From: Caulobacter vibrioides
GTDB taxonomy: Bacteria > Pseudomonadota > Alphaproteobacteria > Caulobacterales > Caulobacteraceae
Direction: 5' to 3'
Assembly (NCBI RefSeq): GCF_002858865.1
Contig: NZ_PJRR01000004.1
Location: 124,001-188,000, forward strand
DNA: 64,000 bases
Shown here: positions 12,580-21,300 of the stretch, one piece after another
Layout of the letters: the number at the start of each line of letters is the position of its first letter
Numbering within the stretch: position 1 is the stretch's first letter
Program-made: the position numbers and the translations under genes
Notes under the pieces: model-generated
What the model was told of the DNA's origin: nothing
The model's database searches: none
The model's input: the letters and a program-made list of their open reading frames with translations, nothing else

Positions 12580-13638
12580 CTAGCCCGACAGCACCTCGGC
12601 CAGGGCCTGGAACATCGGCTTGGGCTGGCCGGCGTCGTCGAGGGGCAAGGGGTGCTCCCAAGGGCGTTCCCCGTTCGCGCCGCGCAGCCAGGAGTCCCGG
12701 TCGCGCACGCCCCAGACCGTGAAGGCGAACCGCTGCGCGCGGGGCAGGTCCATATAGGCCTCCGCCAGCTCGCGGGCGAGGTCGGCCTGGCGGCTCAGCA
12801 GCTTCGGCAAGGGGGCGGCGCCCGGCTTGTCGCCGAAGGAGATGTCCAGTTCGGAGACATGGATCGGCAGGCCGAGGCTCGCCAGATCGCGCAGGGCGAT
12901 CCGGCACATCCCCGGCGGGGTGAAGTCCAGACCCAGATGGCTCTGCGTCCCGATCCCGCCGATGGGCGCCCCGGCCTTCAAGAGCCGTTCGACCATCCGC
13001 AGGAAGGTCGCCCGCTTGGTCGGGTTGTTCTCGAGATTGTAGTCGTTGATGAACAGCACCGCGTCGGGGTCGGCCTCCTTGGCGTGGTGAAACGCCAGGA
13101 TCATGTGCTCATCGACGCCCAGATTGTCGGTCCAGGCCGACCGTCGCAGATCGACGCCGTTGTCGTCGACCGCCTCATTGACGACGTCCCAGCTGGCCGC
13201 CAGCCCGCGATAGCGGCCCGCGACCGCCAGGATATAGTTGCGATAGGCGTCGGCGAACCGCTTGCCCTGGCCGTCCAGGGCGCGGAAGGCGGGCATCACC
13301 TGACTGTACCAGATCAGGGCGTGGCCATGCAGCCGCAGGCCGTGACGGCGGGCGAAGTCGGCGATGGCGTCGGGGCGGTCGAACCGGAAGCGCCCGTCGT
13401 CCTGGAGGATGTACTCCATCTTCATTTCCCACTCGGCCGTGATCTGGCTGTAGTGGCGGGTGAGCAGAGCGGCGAAGGCGGGATCGTCCAGCTGGTGGCG
13501 CTGCAGGCAGGCGCCGACCGGGGTCGAGGCGATCGACTTCAGGGGCGTGTCGACGATGGGTTGGCTCTGCACCTCACGCGCGCAGGCGCTCAGCGCCAGG
13601 GCGGAGGCGATCGCGCTGCGGCGGGTGAGCCGTGACAC
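12580..13638 (-). CDS. Glycoside hydrolase family 10 endo-xylanase, exported
   Basis: A 352-residue GH10 enzyme that cleaves beta-1,4-xylan. The acid/base Glu is in WDVVNEAVDD (about residue 155) and the nucleophile Glu in HVSELDIS (about 263), the two GH10 signatures. The N-terminus has RRSAIASALALSAC, an arginine-rich signal with an LSAC lipobox (Cys 19), so it may be a lipoprotein, possibly Tat-exported. The start is GTG 13638, one base after the fliJ stop, so it is probably translated from the fliI-fliJ transcript. Plant-polymer degradation is typical of Caulobacter, but a link to flagellar genes is unexpected. The minimal length implies a single catalytic domain with no carbohydrate-binding module. 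Confidence 0.93.
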   Translation of the reverse strand: MSRLTRRSAIASALALSACAREVQSQPIVDTPLKSIASTPVGACLQRHQLDDPAFAALLTRHYSQITAEWEMKMEYILQDDGRFRFDRPDAIADFARRHGLRLHGHALIWYSQVMPAFRALDGQGKRFADAYRNYILAVAGRYRGLAASWDVVNEAVDDNGVDLRRSAWTDNLGVDEHMILAFHHAKEADPDAVLFINDYNLENNPTKRATFLRMVERLLKAGAPIGGIGTQSHLGLDFTPPGMCRIALRDLASLGLPIHVSELDISFGDKPGAAPLPKLLSRQADLARELAEAYMDLPRAQRFAFTVWGVRDRDSWLRGANGERPWEHPLPLDDAGQPKPMFQALAEVLSG

Positions 13639-13639
13639 C

Positions 13640-14059
13640 TTACCGCCCGCCGACGGCGGCGCGGCGGATGCTGAGTTCGTCCATCTGGGCGGCTTCGAAG
13701 GCGTTCATCTTCTTGGCGGCCAGGATCTTGGCCTGCTCGGCGACGTGCTCGTATTTCTTGAGGTTCTCGAAGGCCTCGGACAGGGCGTCGCGGGCCCCGG
13801 CTTCTTCCTGCTGGCACTGCTCGATCTGGACCAGCATGTCGGCGCGGCGGCGCTTGTAGCCTTCGCGGTAGCCGATCATGTACCAGCCGGCCGAGGGGTC
13901 GCCCTCGGCGTTCTTGGCCTCGGCCTCGGCCTCGGCGTCCAGCAGGGTGACGCGCATCTCGGCGGCCATGCGCCGTTCGGTGATCTCGGCCAGACGCTTC
14001 TGCAGCGTCTCGACCTCGTGGTTGGAGATCCGGATCAGCGAGGCGGCCCACTTGGTCAC
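13640..14059 (-). CDS. fliJ: Flagellar export chaperone FliJ
   Basis: A 139-residue protein that is nearly all coiled coil: heptad-like stretches at about 15-55 and 72-125 are rich in Ala, Glu, Lys and Gln, with no signal peptide. It lies 2 bp after the FliI ATPase gene on the same strand. FliJ is a cytoplasmic part of the flagellar type III export apparatus that fits into the FliI hexamer like a gamma subunit. The sequence itself is poorly conserved in this family, so the call rests on size, coiled coil and position. Confidence 0.88.
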   Translation of the reverse strand: MTKWAASLIRISNHEVETLQKRLAEITERRMAAEMRVTLLDAEAEAEAKNAEGDPSAGWYMIGYREGYKRRRADMLVQIEQCQQEEAGARDALSEAFENLKKYEHVAEQAKILAAKKMNAFEAAQMDELSIRRAAVGGR

Positions 14060-14061
14060 GA

Positions 14062-15396
14062 TCAGTACTCACTCTGCAGGATCTGGCCCAGCATCCCGAA
14101 AGAGTCATCGAGACTGGTTGCTTCTTCCTTATCCTGGCTGAGGAAAGCCTCGATCGCCGGGTTCAGGCGGATGGCGCGGTCGACCACGGGGTCGGCCCCG
14201 GCGCGATAGGCGCCGATGCGGATCAGTTCTTCCATGTTCGAATAGGCCGACATCACCTGGCGCGCGCCCTTGACGATGTCGCGCTCGTGGGGGTGCTGGC
14301 AGCCCGGCATGGTCCGGCTGATCGACTTCAGAACATTGATGGCCGGGAAGCGGCCGCGCTCGGCGATGGCCCGCTCCATGACGATGTGGCCGTCCAGGAT
14401 ACCGCGCGTGGCGTCGGCGATCGGCTCGTTATGGTCGTCACCGTCGACCAGCACCGTGAACAGGGCCGTGATCGGGGCGGCGGTGGTCCCGTCGGGCCGG
14501 ATCGGGCCCGGTCCCGCGCGCTCCAGGAGCTTGGGCAGCTCGGTGAAGACGGTGGGGGTGTAGCCCTTGGTGGTCGGCGGCTCGCCGGCGGCCAGACCGA
14601 TCTCGCGCTGGGCCATGGCGAAGCGGGTGACCGAGTCCATCAGGCACAGCACCTCTTGATCCTGGTCGCGCATGTACTCGCTGATCGCCAGGGTCATGTA
14701 GGCGGCCTGACGGCGGGTCAGGGCCGGTTCGTCCGAGGTGGCCACCACCACGACGGCGCGGCGCAGGCCTTCCTCGCCCAGGGTCTCCTCGACGAACTCG
14801 CGGACCTCGCGGCCCCGCTCGCCGATCAGGCCGACGACGACGGCGTCGCAGGTGGCTTCCTTGGCCAGCATCGACAGCAGCACCGACTTGCCGACGCCCG
14901 AGCCGGCGAAGATGCCCAGGCGCTGGCCCCGGCAGGTGGTGGTGAAGACGTTCATGGACCGCACGCCCAGATCCAGGCGCTCGCCCACCCGGCCCCGGGC
15001 GTGGGCCGGCGGCGGGGGCGTCTTCAGCGGATAGGGAACCTCGCCTTGCGGCAGCGGGCCCAGGCCGTCGATCGGCTCGCCGAAGGCGTTGATGATCCGG
15101 CCCAGCCACGCCTTGGTCGGGCGGACCACGGCGCCTTCGGGCACGATGCGGATCTCCGCGCCCGGACCCACGCCCTCGACGGGGCCGAAGGGCATGAGCA
15201 GGGCGCGGGTCTCGCGAAAGCCGACCACCTCGGCGGGCAGGGGTTTCTGACCGAAGCGTTCGATCTCGACCCGCGCGCCGACCGCCAGGCGGGTCAGGCC
15301 GCCGCGCACCTCGATCAGCAGCCCGTTCACCGCGGCCACCCGACCATAGATGGTCAGCGGATCGATACGTTCGACGGCGGCGATGAGGCTACGCAA
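14062..15396 (-). CDS. fliI: Flagellum-specific ATPase FliI
   Basis: A 444-residue F1-beta-like ATPase that energises export of flagellar substrates. Walker A is GSGVGKS at residues 165-171. [26 protein letters not shown], carrying the Walker B Asp, and the [14 protein letters not shown] segment are typical of FliI. The start codon is TTG at 15396, with GGGAG 5 nt upstream and no better ATG between it and the preceding gene. It is first in an apparent fliI-fliJ-xylanase unit. The 58-bp upstream gap carries a CtrA-like half-site and a GANTC, compatible with early-class flagellar control in Caulobacter. Confidence 0.96.
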   Translation of the reverse strand: MRSLIAAVERIDPLTIYGRVAAVNGLLIEVRGGLTRLAVGARVEIERFGQKPLPAEVVGFRETRALLMPFGPVEGVGPGAEIRIVPEGAVVRPTKAWLGRIINAFGEPIDGLGPLPQGEVPYPLKTPPPPAHARGRVGERLDLGVRSMNVFTTTCRGQRLGIFAGSGVGKSVLLSMLAKEATCDAVVVGLIGERGREVREFVEETLGEEGLRRAVVVVATSDEPALTRRQAAYMTLAISEYMRDQDQEVLCLMDSVTRFAMAQREIGLAAGEPPTTKGYTPTVFTELPKLLERAGPGPIRPDGTTAAPITALFTVLVDGDDHNEPIADATRGILDGHIVMERAIAERGRFPAINVLKSISRTMPGCQHPHERDIVKGARQVMSAYSNMEELIRIGAYRAGADPVVDRAIRLNPAIEAFLSQDKEEATSLDDSFGMLGQILQSEY

Positions 15397-15454
15397 GACG
15401 GCTCCCGAAACAGCAGGCGCCAGACTCGGCCAACGTGGTTAATCGGGAATGAAC
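15397..15454 (-). promoter_or_regulatory. Candidate fliI promoter
   Basis: Read on the minus strand, this 58-bp gap contains ATTAACC (complement of 15436-15442), a single CtrA-like half-site, and GANTC (GACTC, 15422-15426). Only one half-site is present, so CtrA control is a guess supported mainly by what is known of flagellar genes in Caulobacter. Confidence 0.35.
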
Positions 15455-16462
15455 TCAGCGCTTCGGAGCCGCTTTGGTGGGTGCGACCAATTGGTGGCTG
15501 AAGAAGCGCACGACCTCGGTGTTGAACGTCTGGTGGAACGCCTTGCGGTCAAAGCCGGGCGCGCTGGCGCACAGCATCTGGGTCCCGCCGACCGGCGCGG
15601 TCTCGCAGGGGGTCAGAAAGTCGAAGTGCCGGGCGCCCTGCACGACGCGATAGTCGTGCGGACGCTTGAGGTTGCGGTGCACGAACTCGGCATAGGCGTC
15701 GCCGGGCAGGATCTCGTCATCGGCCGCCTTCCACAGCTGCACCGGCGCGGTGATCCCTTTCAGGCCGTCCTTGCCGAACGCAAAGCCCAGCGCCGGGGCG
15801 GCCGAAACCACGGCCTTGATGCGCGCATCGTGAACCCAGGGGGCGGTCAGCGCATCGGCGGGCAGGGGACGGCCGGCGGTCAGCTTGCAGGCGTAGTCGG
15901 TTGGATGGGCCTGGCAGTGGGCGGGAACGAGGCCCAGGTCCGGCTTGCCGCCGGCGGCCGCCAGCACCGTGAAGCCGCCCGACGAGAAGCCGAAGGCCCC
16001 GACCTTGGCCGGGTCCAGCTTGGCCTTCAGCGGCGAGGCCTCCAGCATCCAGCCGATCAGCGACGACAGGGCGGCCGGGCGGTCGGCCATGGCGGTGGCG
16101 CGGCTCTGGTCCTTGTAGTTGTCGCCGGGATGGGTGAGGGCGGCGACCACGAAGCCGGCTTCCGCCAGCGCCTGGGCGGTGTCGGCGTGACCGCCGAAGA
16201 AGCCGCCGTTGCCGTGCGACATGACGATCAGCGGCAGGGCCTCGCCGGCGACCGGCGCGCCGGCGGCGACCGTGTGGCCCCACGAGCCCAGCGGCATGAA
16301 GGCGGGCGTGGCCTTGGTCGGATACCAGATCCCGACCTCGACCGGCGGACCCTCGGCGCGAGGCTGGCGCAGCACCATGAAGCCGGCGTTGTCGGCGAGC
16401 GCGGGCGGGGCGAAAGCGGCGACGGCGAGGCTGGCGGCGGCGAAAAGAGCACGAAGCGACAT
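15455..16462 (-). CDS. Secreted alpha/beta hydrolase, PAF-acetylhydrolase/dienelactone-hydrolase type
   Basis: A 335-residue protein with an N-terminal signal peptide (about 1-23, ending ALADN). The nucleophile elbow is GFSSGG (about residue 175). The early VGIWYPT segment and the VMSHGNGG oxyanion-type loop (about 81-88) are typical of predicted dienelactone hydrolases related to plasma PAF-acetylhydrolase. A C-terminal ARHFDF probably supplies the catalytic His. The substrate cannot be told from sequence. It lies upstream of fliI on the same strand with 58 bp between them, which leaves room for a separate promoter. Confidence 0.82.
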   Translation of the reverse strand: MSLRALFAAASLAVAAFAPPALADNAGFMVLRQPRAEGPPVEVGIWYPTKATPAFMPLGSWGHTVAAGAPVAGEALPLIVMSHGNGGFFGGHADTAQALAEAGFVVAALTHPGDNYKDQSRATAMADRPAALSSLIGWMLEASPLKAKLDPAKVGAFGFSSGGFTVLAAAGGKPDLGLVPAHCQAHPTDYACKLTAGRPLPADALTAPWVHDARIKAVVSAAPALGFAFGKDGLKGITAPVQLWKAADDEILPGDAYAEFVHRNLKRPHDYRVVQGARHFDFLTPCETAPVGGTQMLCASAPGFDRKAFHQTFNTEVVRFFSHQLVAPTKAAPKR

Positions 16463-16605
16463 GGCGGTCCGGGTGGTCCCTTTGAGATGAGCGATGAGGC
16501 TGCTTTGACGGCGCCTTCCGGCCGCCGCCAGCGCTCCTGCGCGAATGGGCGAATGGGTTCGCGGGCCGGCGAACGGGACTGAGCTTGCGATCGCCGCGAA
16601 AGAGT

Positions 16606-16620
16606 GTTCTCTAAATGTTC
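16606..16620 (+). promoter_or_regulatory. LexA (SOS) box of higBA
   Basis: GTTC at 16606-16609, seven bases, GTTC at 16617-16620: an exact match to the alphaproteobacterial SOS operator GTTC-N7-GTTC. It lies 46 bp before the higB start codon. DNA-damage induction of a higBA module through LexA is established in C. crescentus. Confidence 0.88.
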
Positions 16621-16642
16621 ACGTTTTGGGTGATGCTTTCTA

Positions 16643-16662
16643 TTGTATCTGATCGGATACAA
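16643..16662. promoter_or_regulatory. Inverted-repeat operator before higB
   Basis: TTGTATC (16643-16649) and GATACAA (16656-16662) form a perfect 7-bp inverted repeat around 6 bp, ending 4 bp before the higB ATG. It is a likely site for autorepression by the antitoxin HigA. Confidence 0.7.
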
Positions 16663-16666
16663 AGCT

Positions 16667-16957
16667 ATGATCGAGATCGTAGAAACTGTTGCGTTCAGGG
16701 CTTGGCGCGCCGGCTTGCGAGATCCGCAAGGGCGGCGGGCGATTTCCACTCGGCTGGCGCGTCTGGCTCAGGGGCTGTTTGGAGACTTTCGGACAGTCGG
16801 CGAGGGCGTTGGCGAACTGAGGATCCATGTCGGACCGGGCTATCGGCTCTATTTTGTCCGACGCGGCGATGTGTTGATCATTCTGCTGCACGGTGGCGAC
16901 AAGGGTTCCCAAGCCAGGGACATCGAAAAAGCCAAGATGATCGCGAGAAGTCTTTGA
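16667..16957 (+). CDS. higB: HigB-type toxin of RelE/ParE fold (SOS-controlled module)
   Basis: A 96-residue basic protein with the signatures of 'addiction module killer' HigB proteins: FRAWRAGLRDPQGRRAI near the start, GVGELRIHVGPGYRLYF in the centre (a beta hairpin bearing the Arg and Tyr of RelE-like nucleases) and LLHGGDKGSQARDIEKAK near the end. Such toxins cut mRNA on the ribosome. ATG 16667 is preferred over an upstream in-frame TTG because that codon lies inside the operator palindrome. The toxin comes first, with the antitoxin 26 bp downstream, the usual higBA order. Confidence 0.9.
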   Translation: MIEIVETVAFRAWRAGLRDPQGRRAISTRLARLAQGLFGDFRTVGEGVGELRIHVGPGYRLYFVRRGDVLIILLHGGDKGSQARDIEKAKMIARSL

Positions 16958-16983
16958 TCTCTGTGGAGATGGACGAGGAGCCC

Positions 16984-17310
16984 ATGGTTGAACTGGTTCG
17001 CTTTGATCCTGTCGAAGAGATCGACAACGCCGAGGCGGTCGCCGTGTTTCTGGCCGACGCCTTCGATACGGGTGACGCCGACTATATCCAGCACATGCTG
17101 GGTCTGATCGCTCGCTCCAAGGGGATGGCCGAGGTCGCCGAGAAGGCCGGCTTGGGGCGCGAGAGCCTCTACAAGGCGCTGAAAGACGGCGCTTCGCCGC
17201 GTTTCGACACGATCTTGCGTGTGGTCCACGCCTTGGATCTGAAGTTGGCCCTGGTCAGCGCGGCCGAGGCCAATAGCGCCGAAGACGCGGACGACGAAGC
17301 CGCCGCCTGA
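16984..17310 (+). CDS. higA: HigA-type antitoxin
   Basis: A 108-residue protein of the 'addiction module antidote' family. The region MAEVAEKAGLGRESLYKALKDGASPRFDTILRVVHALDLKL (about 60-100) is its helix-turn-helix, used to bind the operator. The first half contacts the toxin. ATG 16984 has GAGGAG just upstream; another ATG at 16969 lies directly against its GGAG and is less likely. The C-terminal tail is acidic and Ala-rich. It would neutralise HigB and, with LexA, repress the operon. Confidence 0.9.
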   Translation: MVELVRFDPVEEIDNAEAVAVFLADAFDTGDADYIQHMLGLIARSKGMAEVAEKAGLGRESLYKALKDGASPRFDTILRVVHALDLKLALVSAAEANSAEDADDEAAA

Positions 17311-17351
17311 CCCTCTGGCGCCTGCGCCCAGCGACGCTCTATAGGACGCCC

Positions 17352-18146
17352 ATGAGCGCAGACGCTTCCAAGCCGCCCCTGCTGGGCACGGCCCGCGAGT
17401 GGACGATCGACCTGTCGGTGGCGGTCGTGATCGGAATCCTGCTCGGCCTGATGGGACCCTTCGGCAGCTTCTTCAACGACGGGCCGGCGGTGCGCGTCGC
17501 CTACTGGGTCTGCAGTATCCTGTTTGGCACGGTGGTGTTCGGAACGCTCACACGCCTGGGGACCGCCGGGGCGCGGCGGCTGGGAACTCCGGACTGGGCG
17601 GTGCTTCCCCCCGTCATCCTGGTGGGGACGGTGCTTCTGGGCGCGCCTCTGCGCCTGTTCGCCATCGCCTTCTGGCCCGGCGTGGTCGAGGCGGTGCCGC
17701 TGACGGCGTGGTTTGGCCAGTGCCTGGCGATCTCGACGCCGCTGGTCGTGGGCGCCTACTTCCTGCGGGCGCGACAGGCCGGGCAGGCGTCCGCGCGCCC
17801 GGCGGTGATCCCATCCTTGGCGTCAACGCCGTCCGACGCGACGCCCAGCGCCGACACCAGCAACGTCCTCTATCTGCGGATGGAAGACCACTATGTCCGC
17901 ATCCGCACCGAACAGGGCTCGCGTCTGGAGATGGGGCCGTTGGCCAGGGTCACTGCGATGCTGACCGGGATTGAGGGGCTGCAGACCCATCGCTCCTGGT
18001 GGGTGGCGCGGCGGGCGATTGCGGGCGTCGTGCGTGACGGTCGCAACCTGCGTCTGAGGCTGGTCGACGGCGAGACCGCCCCGGTCAGCCGCGCCTCGGT
18101 GGCCAAGCTGCGAGCGGCGGGCTGGCTGGCGGACGACGCGGAGTAA
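17352..18146 (+). CDS. Membrane-anchored LytTR-family transcription regulator
   Basis: A 264-residue protein with about four hydrophobic segments in the first 145 residues (around 18-36, 50-68, 83-104 and 120-140). A short Pro/Ala/Ser linker follows, then a C-terminal LytTR DNA-binding domain at about 168-258. In this domain NVLYLRMEDHYVRIRTEQGS, LQTHRSWWVARRAI and PVSRASVAKLRAAGW are the recognisable family motifs. Membrane-bound LytTR proteins of this layout are common in Caulobacterales and Sphingomonadales, and their signals are mostly unknown. AGGA precedes the ATG. It ends 414 bp before ctrA. Confidence 0.88.
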   Translation: MSADASKPPLLGTAREWTIDLSVAVVIGILLGLMGPFGSFFNDGPAVRVAYWVCSILFGTVVFGTLTRLGTAGARRLGTPDWAVLPPVILVGTVLLGAPLRLFAIAFWPGVVEAVPLTAWFGQCLAISTPLVVGAYFLRARQAGQASARPAVIPSLASTPSDATPSADTSNVLYLRMEDHYVRIRTEQGSRLEMGPLARVTAMLTGIEGLQTHRSWWVARRAIAGVVRDGRNLRLRLVDGETAPVSRASVAKLRAAGWLADDAE

Positions 18147-18399
18147 ATTCCTCCGCGACCGGGTGTCGCGGCGGGGCGCGGCGCGCGGTGAAATCAGGTG
18201 TGAAAGGCTTGGAAAAATCTCGCGACAGAACGCCGCGATTTCGTCCGTGAGGCGAACCTGCCGCCAGGGTTCTTAACGCTGTAACGCCGTTCGAACCGCC
18301 TTCCAGGCCTCGATTTTCTCGATTTCTTGCGGCCAAATGGCACGCTGAAAACACCCGCCTGCGACGCCTGCGACCAATGTGTTCAGGGGCTCCGACGCG

Positions 18400-18560
18400 G
18401 CTTGCACCCGATTCGCAAATCAGATTAACCATTCCTCCGACGGGAAACATTCACCATTAACCAGTCTTAAATTAACTCTCCGGCAAAGTGGCCGAAGGGT
18501 TTCACCGGCGGACTCCCGCCAAAGACGTTCGAATACGCCAGTGTTGGCGTGGAGGGGCTC
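18400..18560 (+). promoter_or_regulatory. ctrA promoter region
   Basis: The stretch contains two CcrM methylation sites, GATTC (18410-18414) and GACTC (18511-18515). It also has a cluster of TTAA half-sites at 18425-18428 (in ATTAACC), 18457-18460 (in ATTAACC), 18467-18470 and 18472-18475 (in ATTAAC). In C. crescentus two ctrA promoters are controlled by CtrA itself and by the methylation state of a GANTC. The features here fit that arrangement, but I cannot place P1 and P2 exactly. Confidence 0.75.
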
Positions 18561-19256
18561 ATGCGCGTACTGTTGATCGAGGATGACAGCGCGACTGCGC
18601 AGACCATCGAACTGATGCTGAAGTCTGAAGGCTTCAACGTCTATACGACGGATCTGGGTGAAGAAGGCGTCGATCTGGGCAAGATCTACGACTACGATCT
18701 TATCCTACTCGACCTCAATCTTCCGGACATGAGCGGCATCGATGTTCTGCGCACCCTGCGGGTCGCGAAGATCAACACGCCCATCATGATCCTGTCGGGC
18801 TCGTCGGAAATCGACACCAAGGTCAAGACCTTCGCCGGCGGCGCCGACGACTACATGACCAAGCCGTTCCACAAGGACGAAATGATCGCCCGCATCCACG
18901 CGGTGGTCCGTCGTTCGAAGGGTCACGCCCAGTCGGTCATCAAGACCGGCGACATCGTGGTCAACCTGGACGCCAAGACGGTGGAAGTGAACGGCAACCG
19001 CGTTCACCTGACCGGCAAGGAGTACCAGATGCTGGAGCTCCTCTCCCTGCGCAAGGGCACGACCCTGACCAAGGAAATGTTCCTGAACCACCTGTACGGC
19101 GGCATGGACGAGCCGGAACTGAAGATCATCGACGTCTTCATCTGCAAGCTGCGCAAGAAGCTGGCCGCTTCGGCGCACGGCAAGCACCACATTGAGACGG
19201 TCTGGGGCCGCGGCTATGTGCTGCGCGACCCGAACGAGCAGGTCAACGCCGCCTGA
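18561..19256 (+). CDS. ctrA: Cell-cycle master response regulator CtrA
   Basis: A 231-residue OmpR-family regulator. The receiver domain (1-120) has acidic residues at 8-9, phosphoacceptor Asp51 in [11 protein letters not shown] and Lys in DYMTKPFH. The winged-helix domain is at about 125-225, ending [11 protein letters not shown]. The protein ends in Ala-Ala, the degron needed for ClpXP degradation. The length is exactly that of Caulobacter CtrA. It silences the origin of replication and controls many cell-cycle genes after phosphorylation through the CckA-ChpT relay. ATG 18561 is chosen; a GTG 12 bp upstream is in frame but GGAGGGG fits the ATG. Confidence 0.98.
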   Translation: MRVLLIEDDSATAQTIELMLKSEGFNVYTTDLGEEGVDLGKIYDYDLILLDLNLPDMSGIDVLRTLRVAKINTPIMILSGSSEIDTKVKTFAGGADDYMTKPFHKDEMIARIHAVVRRSKGHAQSVIKTGDIVVNLDAKTVEVNGNRVHLTGKEYQMLELLSLRKGTTLTKEMFLNHLYGGMDEPELKIIDVFICKLRKKLAASAHGKHHIETVWGRGYVLRDPNEQVNAA

Positions 19257-19298
19257 GTCGTTGGAATTCAGGCAGCGTATCTGTAGAACCCACCCAGA

Positions 19299-19327
19299 AA
19301 CGCCCACCCAAAAGGTGGGCGTTTTCT
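19299..19327 (+). terminator. Terminator of ctrA
   Basis: AACGCCCACC (19299-19308) pairs with GGTGGGCGTT (19314-19323) and is followed by TTTC. Confidence 0.88.
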
Positions 19328-19515
19328 ATTTGAAACCATAAGGTTACGCTTCGCCTACCCGCGAACGGGAACCTTGGTCGTGACAAAAAGACAAAGGCGC
19401 GGAATAGTCCGTTCCGCCGAGCGCAAGGGCCGAGACGGTCCGGCGTAACGCTTGCTGGGGGGCTTCCCAGCCGTGTCATTTTGGCTTACGCGGCATCGAC
19501 ACCGACGGGGGACCG

Positions 19516-20892
19516 ATGCAAGAATTCGATCCACGACGCAGCGCGACGCGCTGGGCGCCGCGGGTTTTCACAGCGGTCGCCGGTCTGGCCGCTCTGGGCC
19601 TGGGCTGGAAGCTGACTGCCGATGACGCCAGCGCCCCCCTCGCCAAGGCGCCGCTGGACCCCGCCGCTCTTGTCGCCTTGCAGCACATCGCCTTCGCCAG
19701 CGCCGAGGCTCAGCCCGGCTTTGAACGTCCCGAAAACATCGAGGTGAAGGTCCGCCCCGGCGAGACCCTGCAGGGCGCAGTGCTGCGCACCGGCGTCGCG
19801 CCCGAAGAGGCCCGCCAGGTCGTGGCGACGCTGCAAGGCGCCATCGACACCGTCAACATCAAGGCCGGCATGGCCTTCGAGGCCGCCGTCGCCCAGCGCC
19901 GCAGCCAGCGGGGGCCCGCGCGCCTGGTCGGTCTTTCGATGCGCACCAGCCCGTCCTCGACCCTGACCGTCTCGCGCACCTTCGACGGCGCCCTGCGCCT
20001 GCGCGAAATGGAAGAAGAGGTCCGCGACGAGCAGCAGGTGGCCTGCGGCGAGATGAACGGCTCGTTCTACGAGAGCGTGGCCAATGTCGGCGGCACCCCG
20101 GCGGTGATCAGCCAGGCGGCCAAACTGTTCTCGCACAAGATCGACTTCTCGCGCGACATCAAGGAAGGCGACCGCTTCTGCCTGATCTTCGACCGCAAGG
20201 TCACCGAGAGCGGCCGCACCATCGAGGCCGGCGACCTGGAATATGCCGAGGTCAAGGGCCAGAAGTTCTACGCCTTCGACCGCAAGGGTGAGAACGGCAA
20301 CAGCCAGTTCTTCGACGAGACCGGCAAGAACATCAAAGGCTTCCTGCTGCGCACGCCGGTCGACGGCGCGCGGATCACCTCGAAGTTCGGCCTGCGCCGC
20401 CACCCGATCCTGGGCTACAACCGTGCTCACCAGGGCGTCGATTTCGGGGCCGGCACGGGCACACCGATCCTGGCCGCCGGCGATGGCGTCGTGCTGGAGG
20501 CGCGCCGCTGGGCCGGCTACGGCAATTGGCTGCGCATCCGCCATTCGGGCCAATGGGACACCGGCTATGCGCACATCTCGCGCTACGCCAAGGGCATCAA
20601 GCCGGGGACGCGGGTGCGTCAGGGCCAGGTCGTGGCCTATGTCGGCTCCACGGGCATGTCGTCGGGCCCGCACCTGCACTACGAGGTCTGGCTGAAGGGG
20701 CAGCGGGTCAATCCGATCGGCGCCAAGGTGCCGCAAGGCACCATCCTGGCGGGCGCGGAGCTGGCCTCGTTCCGCTCGCAAAAGGCCCGCATCGACCGGA
20801 TGCTGGCTGAAGGCGGCGCGGCTGTCAGCAACGAGGACACCCCCAAGCTGGCCGCCGCCGACATCGAGAAGGCCAAGACCAGTCTGCGCTAG
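19516..20892 (+). CDS. M23-family peptidoglycan endopeptidase, membrane anchored
   Basis: A 458-residue protein with one N-terminal hydrophobic segment (about 14-32), a long periplasmic region, and a C-terminal LytM/M23 domain at about 295-400. The zinc ligands are visible in RAHQGVDFG (His and Asp) and GPHLHYEVW (HxH). The region at 60-130 resembles an OapA/LysM-like spacer. The complete ligand set indicates an active enzyme that cuts crosslinked peptidoglycan peptides, unlike degenerate amidase activators. Downstream of ctrA but with its own 260-bp leader after the ctrA terminator. It cannot be assigned to one of the named Caulobacter LytM proteins from this alone. Confidence 0.88.
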   Translation: MQEFDPRRSATRWAPRVFTAVAGLAALGLGWKLTADDASAPLAKAPLDPAALVALQHIAFASAEAQPGFERPENIEVKVRPGETLQGAVLRTGVAPEEARQVVATLQGAIDTVNIKAGMAFEAAVAQRRSQRGPARLVGLSMRTSPSSTLTVSRTFDGALRLREMEEEVRDEQQVACGEMNGSFYESVANVGGTPAVISQAAKLFSHKIDFSRDIKEGDRFCLIFDRKVTESGRTIEAGDLEYAEVKGQKFYAFDRKGENGNSQFFDETGKNIKGFLLRTPVDGARITSKFGLRRHPILGYNRAHQGVDFGAGTGTPILAAGDGVVLEARRWAGYGNWLRIRHSGQWDTGYAHISRYAKGIKPGTRVRQGQVVAYVGSTGMSSGPHLHYEVWLKGQRVNPIGAKVPQGTILAGAELASFRSQKARIDRMLAEGGAAVSNEDTPKLAAADIEKAKTSLR

Positions 20893-20945
20893 GGACTGGC
20901 TTAGTTGTGGGCGCGAAAACGCCGATATCGCAAAGCCCAAACAAC

Positions 20946-20980
20946 GCGTCATCCCGGAAGCCTCGAAGAGGCTATCCGTC
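20946..20980. repeat. Family A repeat, half copy 4
   Basis: Only the left part GCGTCATCCCGGAAGCCTCG and following AGAGGCTATCCG is present; the GGGACCCAGGGG arms and the right half are missing. Confidence 0.7.
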
Positions 20981-21036
20981 GGGAGGGCAAAAGAAGGGCT
21001 GTTACGGGTTCGGCTTTAATGGCGCCGCAGGAGGCG

Positions 21037-21127
21037 TCCTCGCCCTTCGACAAGCTCAGGGTGAGGACGACTGTCAGCGTCGGCGCGCACAAAATCCTCA
21101 TCCTGAGCTTGTCGAAGGACGAGGATT
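21037..21127. repeat. Family B palindromic repeat, copy 2
   Basis: Arms CCTTCGACAAGCTCAGGGTG and CATCCTGAGCTTGTCGAAGG with the same spacing as the copy at 4827-4917, again beside a family A element. The rest of the 20893-21300 gap contains nothing else I can name. Confidence 0.85.
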
Positions 21128-21300
21128 TCCCTCCGCATGCGAGCCCGCCCTCAACGCGACTACAGCCAAAGAAAATGATCTCCGTTGATTGAGCACAGTC
21201 CCTAGGGTGGAGAAGCCAATAGCCGCCTGAACCACTCGACGCGGTAGCGTTTACAGAGCGATCAACCTGTGCGAGATTTCGAGCCTCAGAGGAGCAGGTG

